Source: CAVURW01 sp963743595
GTDB taxonomy: Bacteria; Verrucomicrobiota; Verrucomicrobiia; Methylacidiphilales; UBA1321
NCBI GenBank assembly: GCA_963743595.1
Contig: CAVURW010000223.1
Coordinates: forward strand, 1 to 8,055
DNA: 8,055 bases
Reading direction: 5' to 3'
Shown: positions 1 to 6,960 of the stretch, piece by piece
Layout: every line of letters starts with the position of its first letter
Numbering within the stretch: position 1 is the stretch's first letter
Position numbers and translations under genes: made by a program
Notes under the pieces: generated by a model
Databases searched by the model: none
Told to the model about the DNA's origin: nothing
What the model saw: only the letters and a program-made list of their open reading frames with translations

Positions 1-159
1 TATTCGTTCATCTCGTACCGCCTAGCTGTTTTGCATGACACGGCGCGAGTCGCTTTGGAAGCGGGCAATTCGCCTGACATCATTTTCGGACATTACCGGG
101 AACTGGTGACTCCGGAAGCGGCTCAGGCTTGGTTCAACATTATGCCTGCCAAGAAATAG
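1..159 (+). CDS. Tyrosine recombinase/integrase-like protein, C-terminal fragment (5' end outside window)
   Basis: Frame 1 is open from the first base to TAG at 157-159 and gives 52 residues beginning YSFISYRLA and ending FNIMPAKK. The arrangement (R/H)-S-F-x-S-YRLA, then GNSPDIIF, then GHYRELVTPEAAQAWF matches the C-terminal catalytic core of phage-type tyrosine recombinases. The Tyr of HYREL sits where the nucleophile belongs. The usual LGH(S/T) box reads AGNSP here, so His is replaced by Asn, which I recall as common in verrucomicrobial members of this group. The Tyr at codon 1 stands where RHSF-type proteins usually have His. The catalytic Arg residues lie upstream of the window, so activity cannot be judged. 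If intact, the protein would cut and rejoin DNA at an attachment site. The structured repeats directly downstream fit a mobile-element edge. Family call fairly sure; exact subfamily inferred. Confidence 0.75.
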   Translation, partial: YSFISYRLAVLHDTARVALEAGNSPDIIFGHYRELVTPEAAQAWFNIMPAKK

Positions 160-169
160 AAACCTTCAA

Positions 170-202
170 GGGCGGTTTGAAGGATGGGACTTCAGACCGC
201 TC
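170..202 (+). terminator. Stem-loop after the integrase, possible terminator
   Basis: Bases 170-182 pair with 190-202 around a 7-nt loop (183-189). The stem is 13 bp with two G-T wobbles (171-201 and 177-195), and it begins 11 nt after the integrase stop. Its position fits a transcription terminator or 3'-end-protecting hairpin. No T-tract follows (CTGAAAGC comes next), so it is not a classical intrinsic terminator. Confidence 0.4.
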
Positions 203-345
203 CCTGAAAGCAATCATTGATACCGTTCGTTTCGTTCTATTTTGTAATTCATTATTCCACTCATGATCGACGGATGACAAACGGCGATCTCGGGTGAGAC
301 CGACAAACCGCGCGACCCGGCGACCAGCGGGAGCCGTACCACCTA

Positions 346-475
346 CCGCTTTTTGTTTCCCGAGCCCCGCCTCCTTCTGGCTCGGGATAAAAAGCGGCTA
401 ATCAAATCGGCGCAGTTGCGCAGGGGGCGTGACAGGGGCCTTCCGCCGCGTAAGCGGCCCTGGCGCGACCCCTGC
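346..475 (+). repeat. Two-hairpin structured repeat, copy 1
   Basis: Hairpin 1 (346-397) has an inner stem CCCGAGCC (359-366) with GGCTCGGG (379-386). An outer stem pairs CCGCTTTTT (346-354) with AAAAAGCGG (389-397). Hairpin 2 (420-475) has CAGGG (433-437) with CCCTG (458-462), a one-sided 8-nt bulge (438-445), CCGC (446-449) with GCGG (454-457), and a GTAA loop (450-453), which is a GNRA tetraloop if transcribed from this strand. The lower stem joins 420-431 to 464-475, interrupted by a G/A mismatch at 427/468. Copy 2 at 1301-1432 has the same order, bulge length and tetraloop. The element could be a small RNA, an RNA 3'-end structure, or a REP-like or recombination-site DNA fold. The strand given is that of the GNRA reading. 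Confidence 0.75.
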
Positions 476-477
476 CC

Positions 478-548
478 CACGAGCGCGTAAAGCCGACCGA
501 TCTGTCCGAGGCTTGGGGAGGCAGATCGGTCGGTTTTACGCGCTCGTG
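478..548. repeat. 27-bp near-perfect inverted repeat (long hairpin)
   Basis: The left arm 478-504 (CACGAGCGCGTAAAG...) is the reverse complement of the right arm 522-548, except for one position (G492 opposite T534, a G-U pair in RNA). The 17-nt spacer is 505-521. It starts 3 nt after copy 1 of the two-hairpin element and has no counterpart beside copy 2. A stem this long can form a cruciform or a very stable RNA hairpin. It has no T-tract on either side, so ordinary termination is not well supported. A recombinase site, a miniature palindromic element or an RNA structure remain possible. Confidence 0.85.
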
Positions 549-839
549 AACCAGAACCGACGAGATTCGCGAAGCGTATTGAGCTGACTAAATTAGGGTC
601 GTGATTCAGGGATAAGAGCATCCGAATCGAAAATTAAGTTTTTGAAGATTTTTATGACTGCAGAGGTGCGACCGTTGATCGAAGGGATTCCCTAGACACA
701 TAACGGATTGCTCCTTCTGAGAAAGCCCGGCGCAGCAAAGATTAGATTGGAGCTGCTAAAGGGTTCATACCTTTGACTGACTAACCCTAAAAACAGGGCA
801 TTTAGGCCCAATTTCAGGCCCAGTCGGAGGTTTTTGACG

Positions 840-941
840 ATGTTTAAAAGAGCAACTCAGAAAAGACTTCTGCGAGTGGCTCCGAAGGGTGGGGCTCGCC
901 CCGTTACCGCTTTCTCAAGTTGGTACTTAGACTACCCGTAA
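840..941 (+). CDS. Possible small ORF, 33 residues, unknown
   Basis: ATG at 840 is preceded by GGAGG at 826-830 with a 9-nt gap, a strong ribosome binding site in a region with no other gene. The peptide starts MFKRATQKRLLRVAPKGG, is very basic in its first half and ends aromatic (SSWYLDYP), with TAA at 939-941. I do not recognise it. It has no signal peptide or membrane segment. With no homologue to compare, the ORF may be a chance event. The Shine-Dalgarno match is the only reason it is listed. Confidence 0.25.
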   Translation: MFKRATQKRLLRVAPKGGARPVTAFSSWYLDYP

Positions 942-998
942 CTGCCTCAGAATCCAGGAGAAACTACCTAAACTCCTCCTAATTCGAACTAACTCCCG

Positions 999-1039
999 TG
1001 GTCGCATTTTTGGTCGCAGTGGTCGCAAATCTGGTCGCA
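999..1039. repeat. Four direct repeats TGGTCGCA
   Basis: The octamer TGGTCGCA occurs exactly at 999-1006, 1011-1018, 1020-1027 and 1032-1039. Start-to-start spacings are 12, 9 and 12 bp, so the array is symmetrical about its centre. The first and last copies are each followed by a T-run. Tight direct repeats of this kind are typical of protein-binding arrays such as recombinase arm sites or iterons. All spacings are multiples of 3, so a coding repeat (WSHFWSQWSQ in one frame) cannot be excluded, but stops lie just upstream in the frames examined. Confidence 0.75.
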
Positions 1040-1300
1040 TTTTTCAACGATTAAAAGCATGGGTATATCTGTCATTTAAGATCTCGTACTGCGTAGTCTG
1101 ATGACATAACAGGAAGGGGTGCTGCTTGGTTAAGATTGAACAGGAAGTGCGAAGGCTTCGGTTTCGTGCGGGTTTGTTGGCGGGATCGGGACGGGGAAGG
1201 CAGTCGGCAAGGTTTGCTTGGTTTGAGGAGCATTTGTGGTGAAGATGGAAGATGGACGGTGTTGGTGACGTGGAGCCGTGTGGTGAGCCGAGAGCACTCC

Positions 1301-1432
1301 CCGCTTTTTGCTTTCCGAGCCCCGCCTCCACTCTGGCTCGGAAAAAAAGGCGGCTAAATAATTCGGCGCAGGTCTGCAACCGATGTGCCAGGGTGCCTCC
1401 ACCGCGTAAGCGGCCCTGTCGCAACTGTTGTA
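1301..1432 (+). repeat. Two-hairpin structured repeat, copy 2
   Basis: Hairpin 1 (1301-1353) pairs TCCGAGCC (1314-1321) with GGCTCGGA (1335-1342), inside CCGCTTTTT (1301-1309) pairing with the A-run and GCGG (1344-1353, one bulged G). Hairpin 2 (1375-1432) has CAGGG (1389-1393) with CCCTG (1414-1418), an 8-nt bulge (1394-1401), and CCGC-GTAA-GCGG (1402-1413). The lower stem joins 1375-1387 to 1420-1432, with an A/A mismatch at 1383/1424 matching the G/A mismatch of copy 1. Same orientation as copy 1, 955 bp away. It begins about 70 bp beyond the A2M stop codon and, read on the minus strand, could also mark that gene's 3' end. No T-tract supports a classical terminator. Confidence 0.75.
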
Positions 1433-1504
1433 AGCTCATCACGCAGAGCCACCAACATGAACTCGGGCTTGTTCACGCATCGGAATTCTGGATCGATACA
1501 GGTA

Positions 1505-4500
1505 CTATTTCCCATCGTTCTCGATCTTTAACCGCATCTCGTCGCTGATCGCTTTCACTTCCGGCGCGTACATAGCGTAGCCATTCGTCGGCAAGGCGTG
1601 GAACGTGCCCGGAGTCTCGGCGCGCAGTTTGTACCGCAAGATGTGATCGCCCTGCTCCAGCAAGCCGATGAAGAAGACCGTCTTGGTATCCCTCAGCTCC
1701 ACGTTCGGACAGAGACCTCCTGCGAACTTCCCGCCACTACGCAGATCGACCGGCTCACAACCCGCAGGCTTCATGTCCTCAAAGGCCAGGTAATCGTATG
1801 AGTTTTTCGCGTGAATCTTCAGGACCACCTCGATCATGTCGCCGCTCTTCACCGCATCCCCATTTTTCAGCTCCGTTCGATCCCACTCGTCCCGCGTCTC
1901 CGTGTGACCGGTTGCGGAATCGGGTTGATCCTGCGCTGCTGCGGGATTGCCGTTACTTGGAATCACCACCTGCTCAGTCTTTTGCGTGAGCTTGTAGTAG
2001 GTGCGCTGGATCTCGATTTCGTTGCCCGCGCCCTTGATGTCGTCTTCCTTTGTGAAGTAGCTCAGGTAGGTGCTGTAATAGAGTGCGCCAGATCCCGTTT
2101 TCTCCAGCGTGATCGTGTGTTTGCCGGGCTTCACTTGCAGCCCGTAGAGGACCACGCGGTTATCGAATGTGAAGAAGTTGTCCTTGTTCACGTGAAGTTG
2201 CTTCACCTGCTCGCCATCCACTTTGATGGTTAGATCGTAGTCGGGGTTCCCCTCGCCGCTCGCCTTCATGTAATCGGCCATGGCCCCAATCACCTGCGCG
2301 GTATCGCGAGTCGATCTCCAGTAATAGCCGTTCTTGCGATTGTTCATCAGCCACTTCACCAACTTCGGTGAGATATCGCTCTTTGGATCAATCTCCACGA
2401 GCGCTTTCAGCACCCAGGCGTTCGTCTCGATATCATTATTCCACCAGAACCACCAACCCTCCGCAGGTGTACGAACCCACGCCGTATCGTTCGAGTCATC
2501 CTTCTGCAGGAATTGCATGATATTTTCCTCCAGCATCTTGGCGTGGTCATCGTTATGCCGCATGTGGAAGGTCAGTGCCAGCAGCGCTTGGCCGTACCGG
2601 TTGATTTCACCGCGATGCTCGTAAAGATCGTCCATCCATTTCTTACGAAGGTCACTCGGCTCATCTTTCGTGAGCGTCAAGATGTAGGCCCAGTAACTCT
2701 GTTCCACTAGGTCCGGCAGATACTGCTTGTCCTTCGGCTTTTGCAGCTCGCTCTCCAGGCAGTTCGCCAAATATTGCCGACCACGGTATAACATGGAAGC
2801 ATCGTCCAAGACGCCCGCATCTTGAGCTGCAGAGAGACCCTGAAGCACATAGGCCGTTTGATACGGAGAGGCGTCATCTTCCGCCCACCAACCCCAACCG
2901 CCATCGGAGTGCTGGAAGTTCTTCAACCGATCCAGGCTCGCCCGCAAGATCTTGTTCAACTCATCCGTATCGAACACAGGGTCGACATCCGGTTGTTTGA
3001 ACCGATTCTGCACATCCTGCGCATTCATCTGTTTGCGTTGTTTGCCGACCGTTTCCAGATCGGTGCCCATCGTCTGCAGCGTATGCTTCACGAGAATCGC
3101 CGGATAAAAGCGATCCATCGTCTGCTCTGTGCAACCGTAGGGGTAGCCCACCAAATAGGGCAGTGCATCGATCATCACGCCCGCCAAGCTAGGGCTCAAT
3201 GTCAGCTCAAGCTTTGTCTGCTCAGGATCGATCTGCTCGGGCAAATCTTGAACGAGATCGCGGCTGCCGGTGTCATCGACGCGGTAAGATCCATTGATCG
3301 CCACAGTCTTATTCGCGCCGTGCACCAGTACGGGGAATTTCATCTGCATGGCATCGCTCTCCTCATCCGTGATCGCCTTGGTCGTCACCTGCACTAAGCC
3401 AGGGCTAATCACTTTGAGCGGCCAATCGAACCGATGCTCGCCCTTTGGAGCGACATCGGCCTTCGCGGTCAGGTGCAGATTGCCGTCCGCATCCGTGGAG
3501 CTTCCAGTCGGATCGAGCGCCTCGAATTGCGCACTCGGAACGATCAACTCCGCCGTTACATTCTTGGTCGTCGCCAAGTAATTGTGCACGTTTGTGGAAA
3601 GCACCACTTCATCGCGCTCGACAAAGAAACGGGGCGCTTCCAGCCGCGCCAGCACCTTCTTCGCAGTCACCACTTCGCCGGTACCATCACCCACTTGGGT
3701 CGTTTTCGTGATGCCATACGCATGCAGTCGCCAGGTCGTTAATGAATCTGGGAACGTGATGTCGGCATCGACGGTTCCGTTCGGACCAGTCACTAAATCT
3801 GGGAACCATGCGGCGGTATCGGCGAAGTTCTGACGCACGGCGGGGTGCATTGGATCTTCCACGGACACACTGAGCTCGTCCTTCTTTCCCGCCTCGCGAC
3901 GAATCATTCCGTTACCTAGTGCAGCAGAAGAATCACTCGGTGATTCCAAGGCAGCGGGTGCAGCAGTAGTGGGGCTAAGGCAAAAAGTCGCTCCTGAGAC
4001 CGATTTATCCTGTTCGTTAATGGACCGGAAACTCTCTGCACGATCCAACATGGCGTGCCTCCCGTAGTAAGCGACAGCTCCCTCGGGGTGCCAGTAATTT
4101 AAAGCATCGTATCCGCCGTAGCCACTCAACCAATTATATGCCCAATAATCTGATTCCTGATCCGGCGCTTGGATCTGCCCAATCGCAGTAAATTCCGCAT
4201 CCAAGTTGCTCATGGAACTCACGTTATGGATTCGGCGTTGACCGTAGAAATAAGCCTTCGGTGACGGCCCGAATTCATTCTGTATGTAGGTCACCGCCTT
4301 ATCGTAACCAGTGAGCGTGACTCGTCCCTGCACAGGATTACCGAGGAGGTCTTTCATCTCGACATGCAGATGGCCCACGTCGCCCGGTCGGTACGCATCT
4401 TTATCGGATGTGACCTTCACGTTGAGCAGCTCCTTCGAGGGCGGGACGAAAATCTCGCGAGCCTCTTGATGCACATGGCCATTTCGAACCAGCGTCGCTT

Positions 4501-6112
4501 CGACGAAGAAATTCGGCTTATTCGCGGCAGTGATCGGCACATCCACTTCGGTCGAGCGCTCCGGCAAATCCAAGAACGTGTAGCTGCGCAAGATGCCTTG
4601 CGAGGCACTGTCCGAAAAGAGCACTTTCGAGTTATTCTCCGCCGTGTGGATCAGCAGGTGCGCGGTATCACCCGGTTGATAGGTCCGCTTATCCGCGATA
4701 ATCTCCAAGCTATTGAATCGATATACCGTTCCATCGAAGTGCGCACCACACGCCCAGAAAATGGCGTTTGCTTGCACTTCGGTATTGGTCGAGTCGTGGG
4801 TGCTGTAACTGACGCGATACTGGCCCTCGTCGGGAATCGAATAAGTAAACGAGAGACGACCGTCGGGATCGGTCTCCGCGTCGAACGTCTTCATGGAGGT
4901 CTCCGTTGGGACGGTCGCGCCGTTTTCGTACGTGATCTTGGAAATCGTCACGGTCCCTTTGGTCGCCACGGGAACGCTGTCCGGCGTTAGGGTACGTATC
5001 TCCACCTTCGCGTCTTGATGCGGCTCATACCAGCCTTGGTTCACTTCGCAAAAACCGTAAAACTCCTGACGGGTGACTTTAATATCGCCCTGGCCGGTGA
5101 TCGTCCGCCGACTCGCATCGCGCACCTCGGCCTCGATTGTGTAGCGATGATCGCGGTCACCCATCGTCTTCAGCGCGGGAGCGGTATCGATCTCGACATC
5201 GCAGGTACCATCGGGCTTTAATTCGGCTTCGCCTTGCGCCACTAAATCGCGTAGCGCGTGACGTGTGCCACTCTCTTCGGTACGCCGCGCCATCTCGATA
5301 TCGTCAGCGCCCATGCCGGTGCCGCCCGGTCCGTACCAACCGTTCCAAATCCACGGCTCCCACAGAATAAAGCAGCCCCAACGATGCCACCACGGGAACC
5401 ACGGATACGAATAGTAATAGCGTCCGTAGCCGCTGCCGTAGAGCCAGTCGTACTCGTCCGCACCCCAGTAAACGTAGTGATACTCTTCCCGGAACACCTT
5501 GTACTTCACTGTACCTTTAGACACGGGCGCGCCGAAGTAGTAGGTCGCGGTGATTTTCGCGGTGACCTTATCGCCCAGACGCGCCTGCGTCTTCGCAGGC
5601 ACCACCTTCACTTCAAATTCCGGCTTCTTATATTCTTCCACGCGGAATTGCCCACCTGCGGACTGGCCGTTCTGCCCGGAACCATTGATCGAGTACAAAC
5701 CCAGGGGCGCACCCTCTGGAAGCGTAAACTCACCCGAGGCGCATCCTTCCGTTGACGGAAACGACTTCTGGAAAATCTGTTCACCTTTCGGATTAGTGAT
5801 GCTAACCCAAACCGAACCTGTGCCGTTGGGCGGCGTGAACTCGCCATTCTTGCGCGATCGTTCCCAAACACGGAATTGCACAACACTACTGGGACGGTAG
5901 ACCGGGCGATCTGTGATGATGTACTGGCGACTTTCGTTATCGAATTGGTCGTCTGGACTTTCGCTAAACGAACCGGAGACGGGCGAGAAGACATATTCGT
6001 CTCCCCGATGCAGTTCCACGGCGACGTTATAACCGTATTCGCTGGGACCTTTATGATTGTAGAGAACCGTACCATTCTCATCCGTGCGATCTGCCGTCTC
6101 GATGACGTGCAT
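1505..6112 (-). CDS. Alpha-2-macroglobulin family protein, intact C-terminal 1535 residues with thioester
   Basis: This is the uninterrupted part of the A2M locus; stop TAG at 1507-1505. MG2 carries YIITDRPVYRP at residues 64-74. MG3-like sequence (160-350) contains a Trp/Tyr/Gly-rich insertion at about 211-262. Further MG domains follow (KRTYQPGDTA near 475; KDAYRPGDVG near 571). A bait-like linker covers about 612-762, ending in RQNFADTAAWFPDLV and LTTWRLHAYG, the conserved strand pair before the thioester domain. The thioester motif PYGCTEQ is at 991-997 (Cys994, Gln997), followed by an alpha/alpha toroid with GGWGWW at 1071-1076 and TAYVLQGL at 1086-1093. Beta domains and a C-terminal receptor-binding-like domain (about 1410-1530) finish it. 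ATG at 6112 abuts a TAA in the same frame, and the frame upstream continues the MG1-MG2 sequence, so 6112 is probably not the native start. A product begun there would lack a signal peptide and stay in the cytoplasm. Confidence 0.85.
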   Translation of the reverse strand: MHVIETADRTDENGTVLYNHKGPSEYGYNVAVELHRGDEYVFSPVSGSFSESPDDQFDNESRQYIITDRPVYRPSSVVQFRVWERSRKNGEFTPPNGTGSVWVSITNPKGEQIFQKSFPSTEGCASGEFTLPEGAPLGLYSINGSGQNGQSAGGQFRVEEYKKPEFEVKVVPAKTQARLGDKVTAKITATYYFGAPVSKGTVKYKVFREEYHYVYWGADEYDWLYGSGYGRYYYSYPWFPWWHRWGCFILWEPWIWNGWYGPGGTGMGADDIEMARRTEESGTRHALRDLVAQGEAELKPDGTCDVEIDTAPALKTMGDRDHRYTIEAEVRDASRRTITGQGDIKVTRQEFYGFCEVNQGWYEPHQDAKVEIRTLTPDSVPVATKGTVTISKITYENGATVPTETSMKTFDAETDPDGRLSFTYSIPDEGQYRVSYSTHDSTNTEVQANAIFWACGAHFDGTVYRFNSLEIIADKRTYQPGDTAHLLIHTAENNSKVLFSDSASQGILRSYTFLDLPERSTEVDVPITAANKPNFFVEATLVRNGHVHQEAREIFVPPSKELLNVKVTSDKDAYRPGDVGHLHVEMKDLLGNPVQGRVTLTGYDKAVTYIQNEFGPSPKAYFYGQRRIHNVSSMSNLDAEFTAIGQIQAPDQESDYWAYNWLSGYGGYDALNYWHPEGAVAYYGRHAMLDRAESFRSINEQDKSVSGATFCLSPTTAAPAALESPSDSSAALGNGMIRREAGKKDELSVSVEDPMHPAVRQNFADTAAWFPDLVTGPNGTVDADITFPDSLTTWRLHAYGITKTTQVGDGTGEVVTAKKVLARLEAPRFFVERDEVVLSTNVHNYLATTKNVTAELIVPSAQFEALDPTGSSTDADGNLHLTAKADVAPKGEHRFDWPLKVISPGLVQVTTKAITDEESDAMQMKFPVLVHGANKTVAINGSYRVDDTGSRDLVQDLPEQIDPEQTKLELTLSPSLAGVMIDALPYLVGYPYGCTEQTMDRFYPAILVKHTLQTMGTDLETVGKQRKQMNAQDVQNRFKQPDVDPVFDTDELNKILRASLDRLKNFQHSDGGWGWWAEDDASPYQTAYVLQGLSAAQDAGVLDDASMLYRGRQYLANCLESELQKPKDKQYLPDLVEQSYWAYILTLTKDEPSDLRKKWMDDLYEHRGEINRYGQALLALTFHMRHNDDHAKMLEENIMQFLQKDDSNDTAWVRTPAEGWWFWWNNDIETNAWVLKALVEIDPKSDISPKLVKWLMNNRKNGYYWRSTRDTAQVIGAMADYMKASGEGNPDYDLTIKVDGEQVKQLHVNKDNFFTFDNRVVLYGLQVKPGKHTITLEKTGSGALYYSTYLSYFTKEDDIKGAGNEIEIQRTYYKLTQKTEQVVIPSNGNPAAAQDQPDSATGHTETRDEWDRTELKNGDAVKSGDMIEVVLKIHAKNSYDYLAFEDMKPAGCEPVDLRSGGKFAGGLCPNVELRDTKTVFFIGLLEQGDHILRYKLRAETPGTFHALPTNGYAMYAPEVKAISDEMRLKIENDGK

Positions 6113-6240
6113 TTAATTACGGTTCTTACTGTTATTGTAAATCGCGTAGGTCTCAATAACCGTTATGGGCTGGTCAGCCAACGGCCTGCCTGTGGTGGAA
6201 TCAACCACCCAAATGAGCCCACCCTTAGCCACTTCTTTCA

Positions 6241-6951
6241 TCACCACCGCAGTGCTGGAAATCGCGATGAGCACGGAAGTGTCTTCCGCGGGTCCTCCGC
6301 ACGGCCTGTGAGCACATAAACACCTGGCTCCGTGAGCTTCGTGTCGACCTCAGCTTCTGCAGTGAGGTTCTTTTCATTCGTCGCAACAGGCTGTTTCCAC
6401 GTCGAAACCTTTTCGCCCAAATACCGCTTCCACGAATCATCCCCCTGATTCAACAGGTAGGAGAGGTTGCAGAACTGACCGTAACGGTCCCAATTGCGAT
6501 CCGTAACACCATCACGCACCGCCGATTCCAGCTTATATTTACGAATCGTGAAGGTGACTTCGCTCAAATTCCCGGTAGGTGACTTTGCTCTCGGAGGAGC
6601 CGCAGCGGTAAAGAGCGGTGTCTGCTCCAGTGTCAGACCGGGTAACTTGATCTGAGCGATCTCATCCTTCCCATTTTTCGCCTCCTGGGAGTTTGGGTAC
6701 TTCTCCTGCAACCGCTGATAGGTCTCGATAGCCTCTGGAAATTGCTGACGCTGTTGATAATAAAAAGCCTTCGCGTACAGAGCCGCCGGTGCGGCTGTGG
6801 CGTCCGGATACTTCGCCAATACCTGATCGAAGATCGCCATGGGACTCTCCTCCGGTGGCAGTTGAATCAACCGATTCTTTCCACTGACCAAGGTCATCGC
6901 TTCGTCGTCGGCCAGTTCCCAGACTTTCTTCGGCGTGCCCTCGCTCACCAC
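6241..6951 (-). pseudogene. A2M locus, frame-shifted segment with TPR-like repeats and MG1-like domain
   Basis: Real A2M sequence in this frame runs from 6960 down to 6287; past 6287 the reading (KTLPCSSRFPALRW) is out-of-frame. Residues 37-100 counted from 6951 (MAIFDQVLAKYP...ALYAKAFYY...AIETYQRLQEKYP) show two TPR-like helical hairpins with the YP turn typical of such repeats. About residues 130-225 (VTFTIRKYKLE ... PGVYVLTGRAEDP) look like an MG1-type beta domain. After 6287 the protein continues in the next frame as EDTSVLIAIS...KGGLIWVVDSTTGRPLADQPI, the usual MG1-MG2 junction, until the TAA at 6115. A start at 6951 is not native, because the preceding codons (VPKRVVSEGTPKKVW) continue the protein upstream. 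Confidence 0.7.
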
Positions 6952-6960
6952 GCGTTTCGG

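Larger units (their letters stand above)
160..1504. other. 1.3-kb gene-poor region with structured repeats
   Basis: This stretch lies between the integrase stop and the A2M stop, so the two flanking genes converge on it. No frame here looks like a conserved protein. Two minus-strand frames (343-621 and 1044-1442) encode peptides that resemble each other, but only because both run through copies of the same hairpin element. The region holds the two-hairpin repeat twice, a 27-bp inverted repeat, an octamer array and one possible small ORF, each listed separately. Positions 549-839 and 1045-1300 show nothing else I can name, apart from a small tandem GAAGATG pair at 1241-1254. Confidence 0.7.

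Noticed and set aside
343..621. Minus-strand ORF encoding GRLRGG...SRARRRRGSG, similar to a minus-strand ORF at 1044-1442
   Set aside because: The likeness between the two peptides comes from the shared hairpin element both run through. Base changes between the copies follow stem pairing rather than codon positions, and the ORF ends do not correspond.
762..785. tRNA T-arm-like sequence AAAGG-GTTCATA-CCTTT
   Set aside because: The conserved A of the T-loop is missing, and no acceptor, D-arm or anticodon arm could be found around it.
999..1039. CRISPR-like array
   Set aside because: Repeat units are only 8 bp with spacers of 1-4 bp, far too short for CRISPR repeats and spacers.
1241..1254. 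Tandem GAAGATG pair
   Set aside because: Only two 7-bp units, within what chance or slippage gives; no further structure around it.
1301..1353. Intrinsic terminator for the A2M gene
   Set aside because: The hairpin is strong, but on the minus strand it is followed by GGGAGTGC rather than a T-tract, and it lies more than 150 bp from the stop. It is better explained as part of the repeated element.
2822..3397. Plus-strand ORF of 191 codons, and others such as 4364-4990 and 5258-5755
   Set aside because: They lie antisense within the intact A2M frame, are Arg/His-rich with no recognisable domain, and are typical shadows of a long G+C-rich gene.
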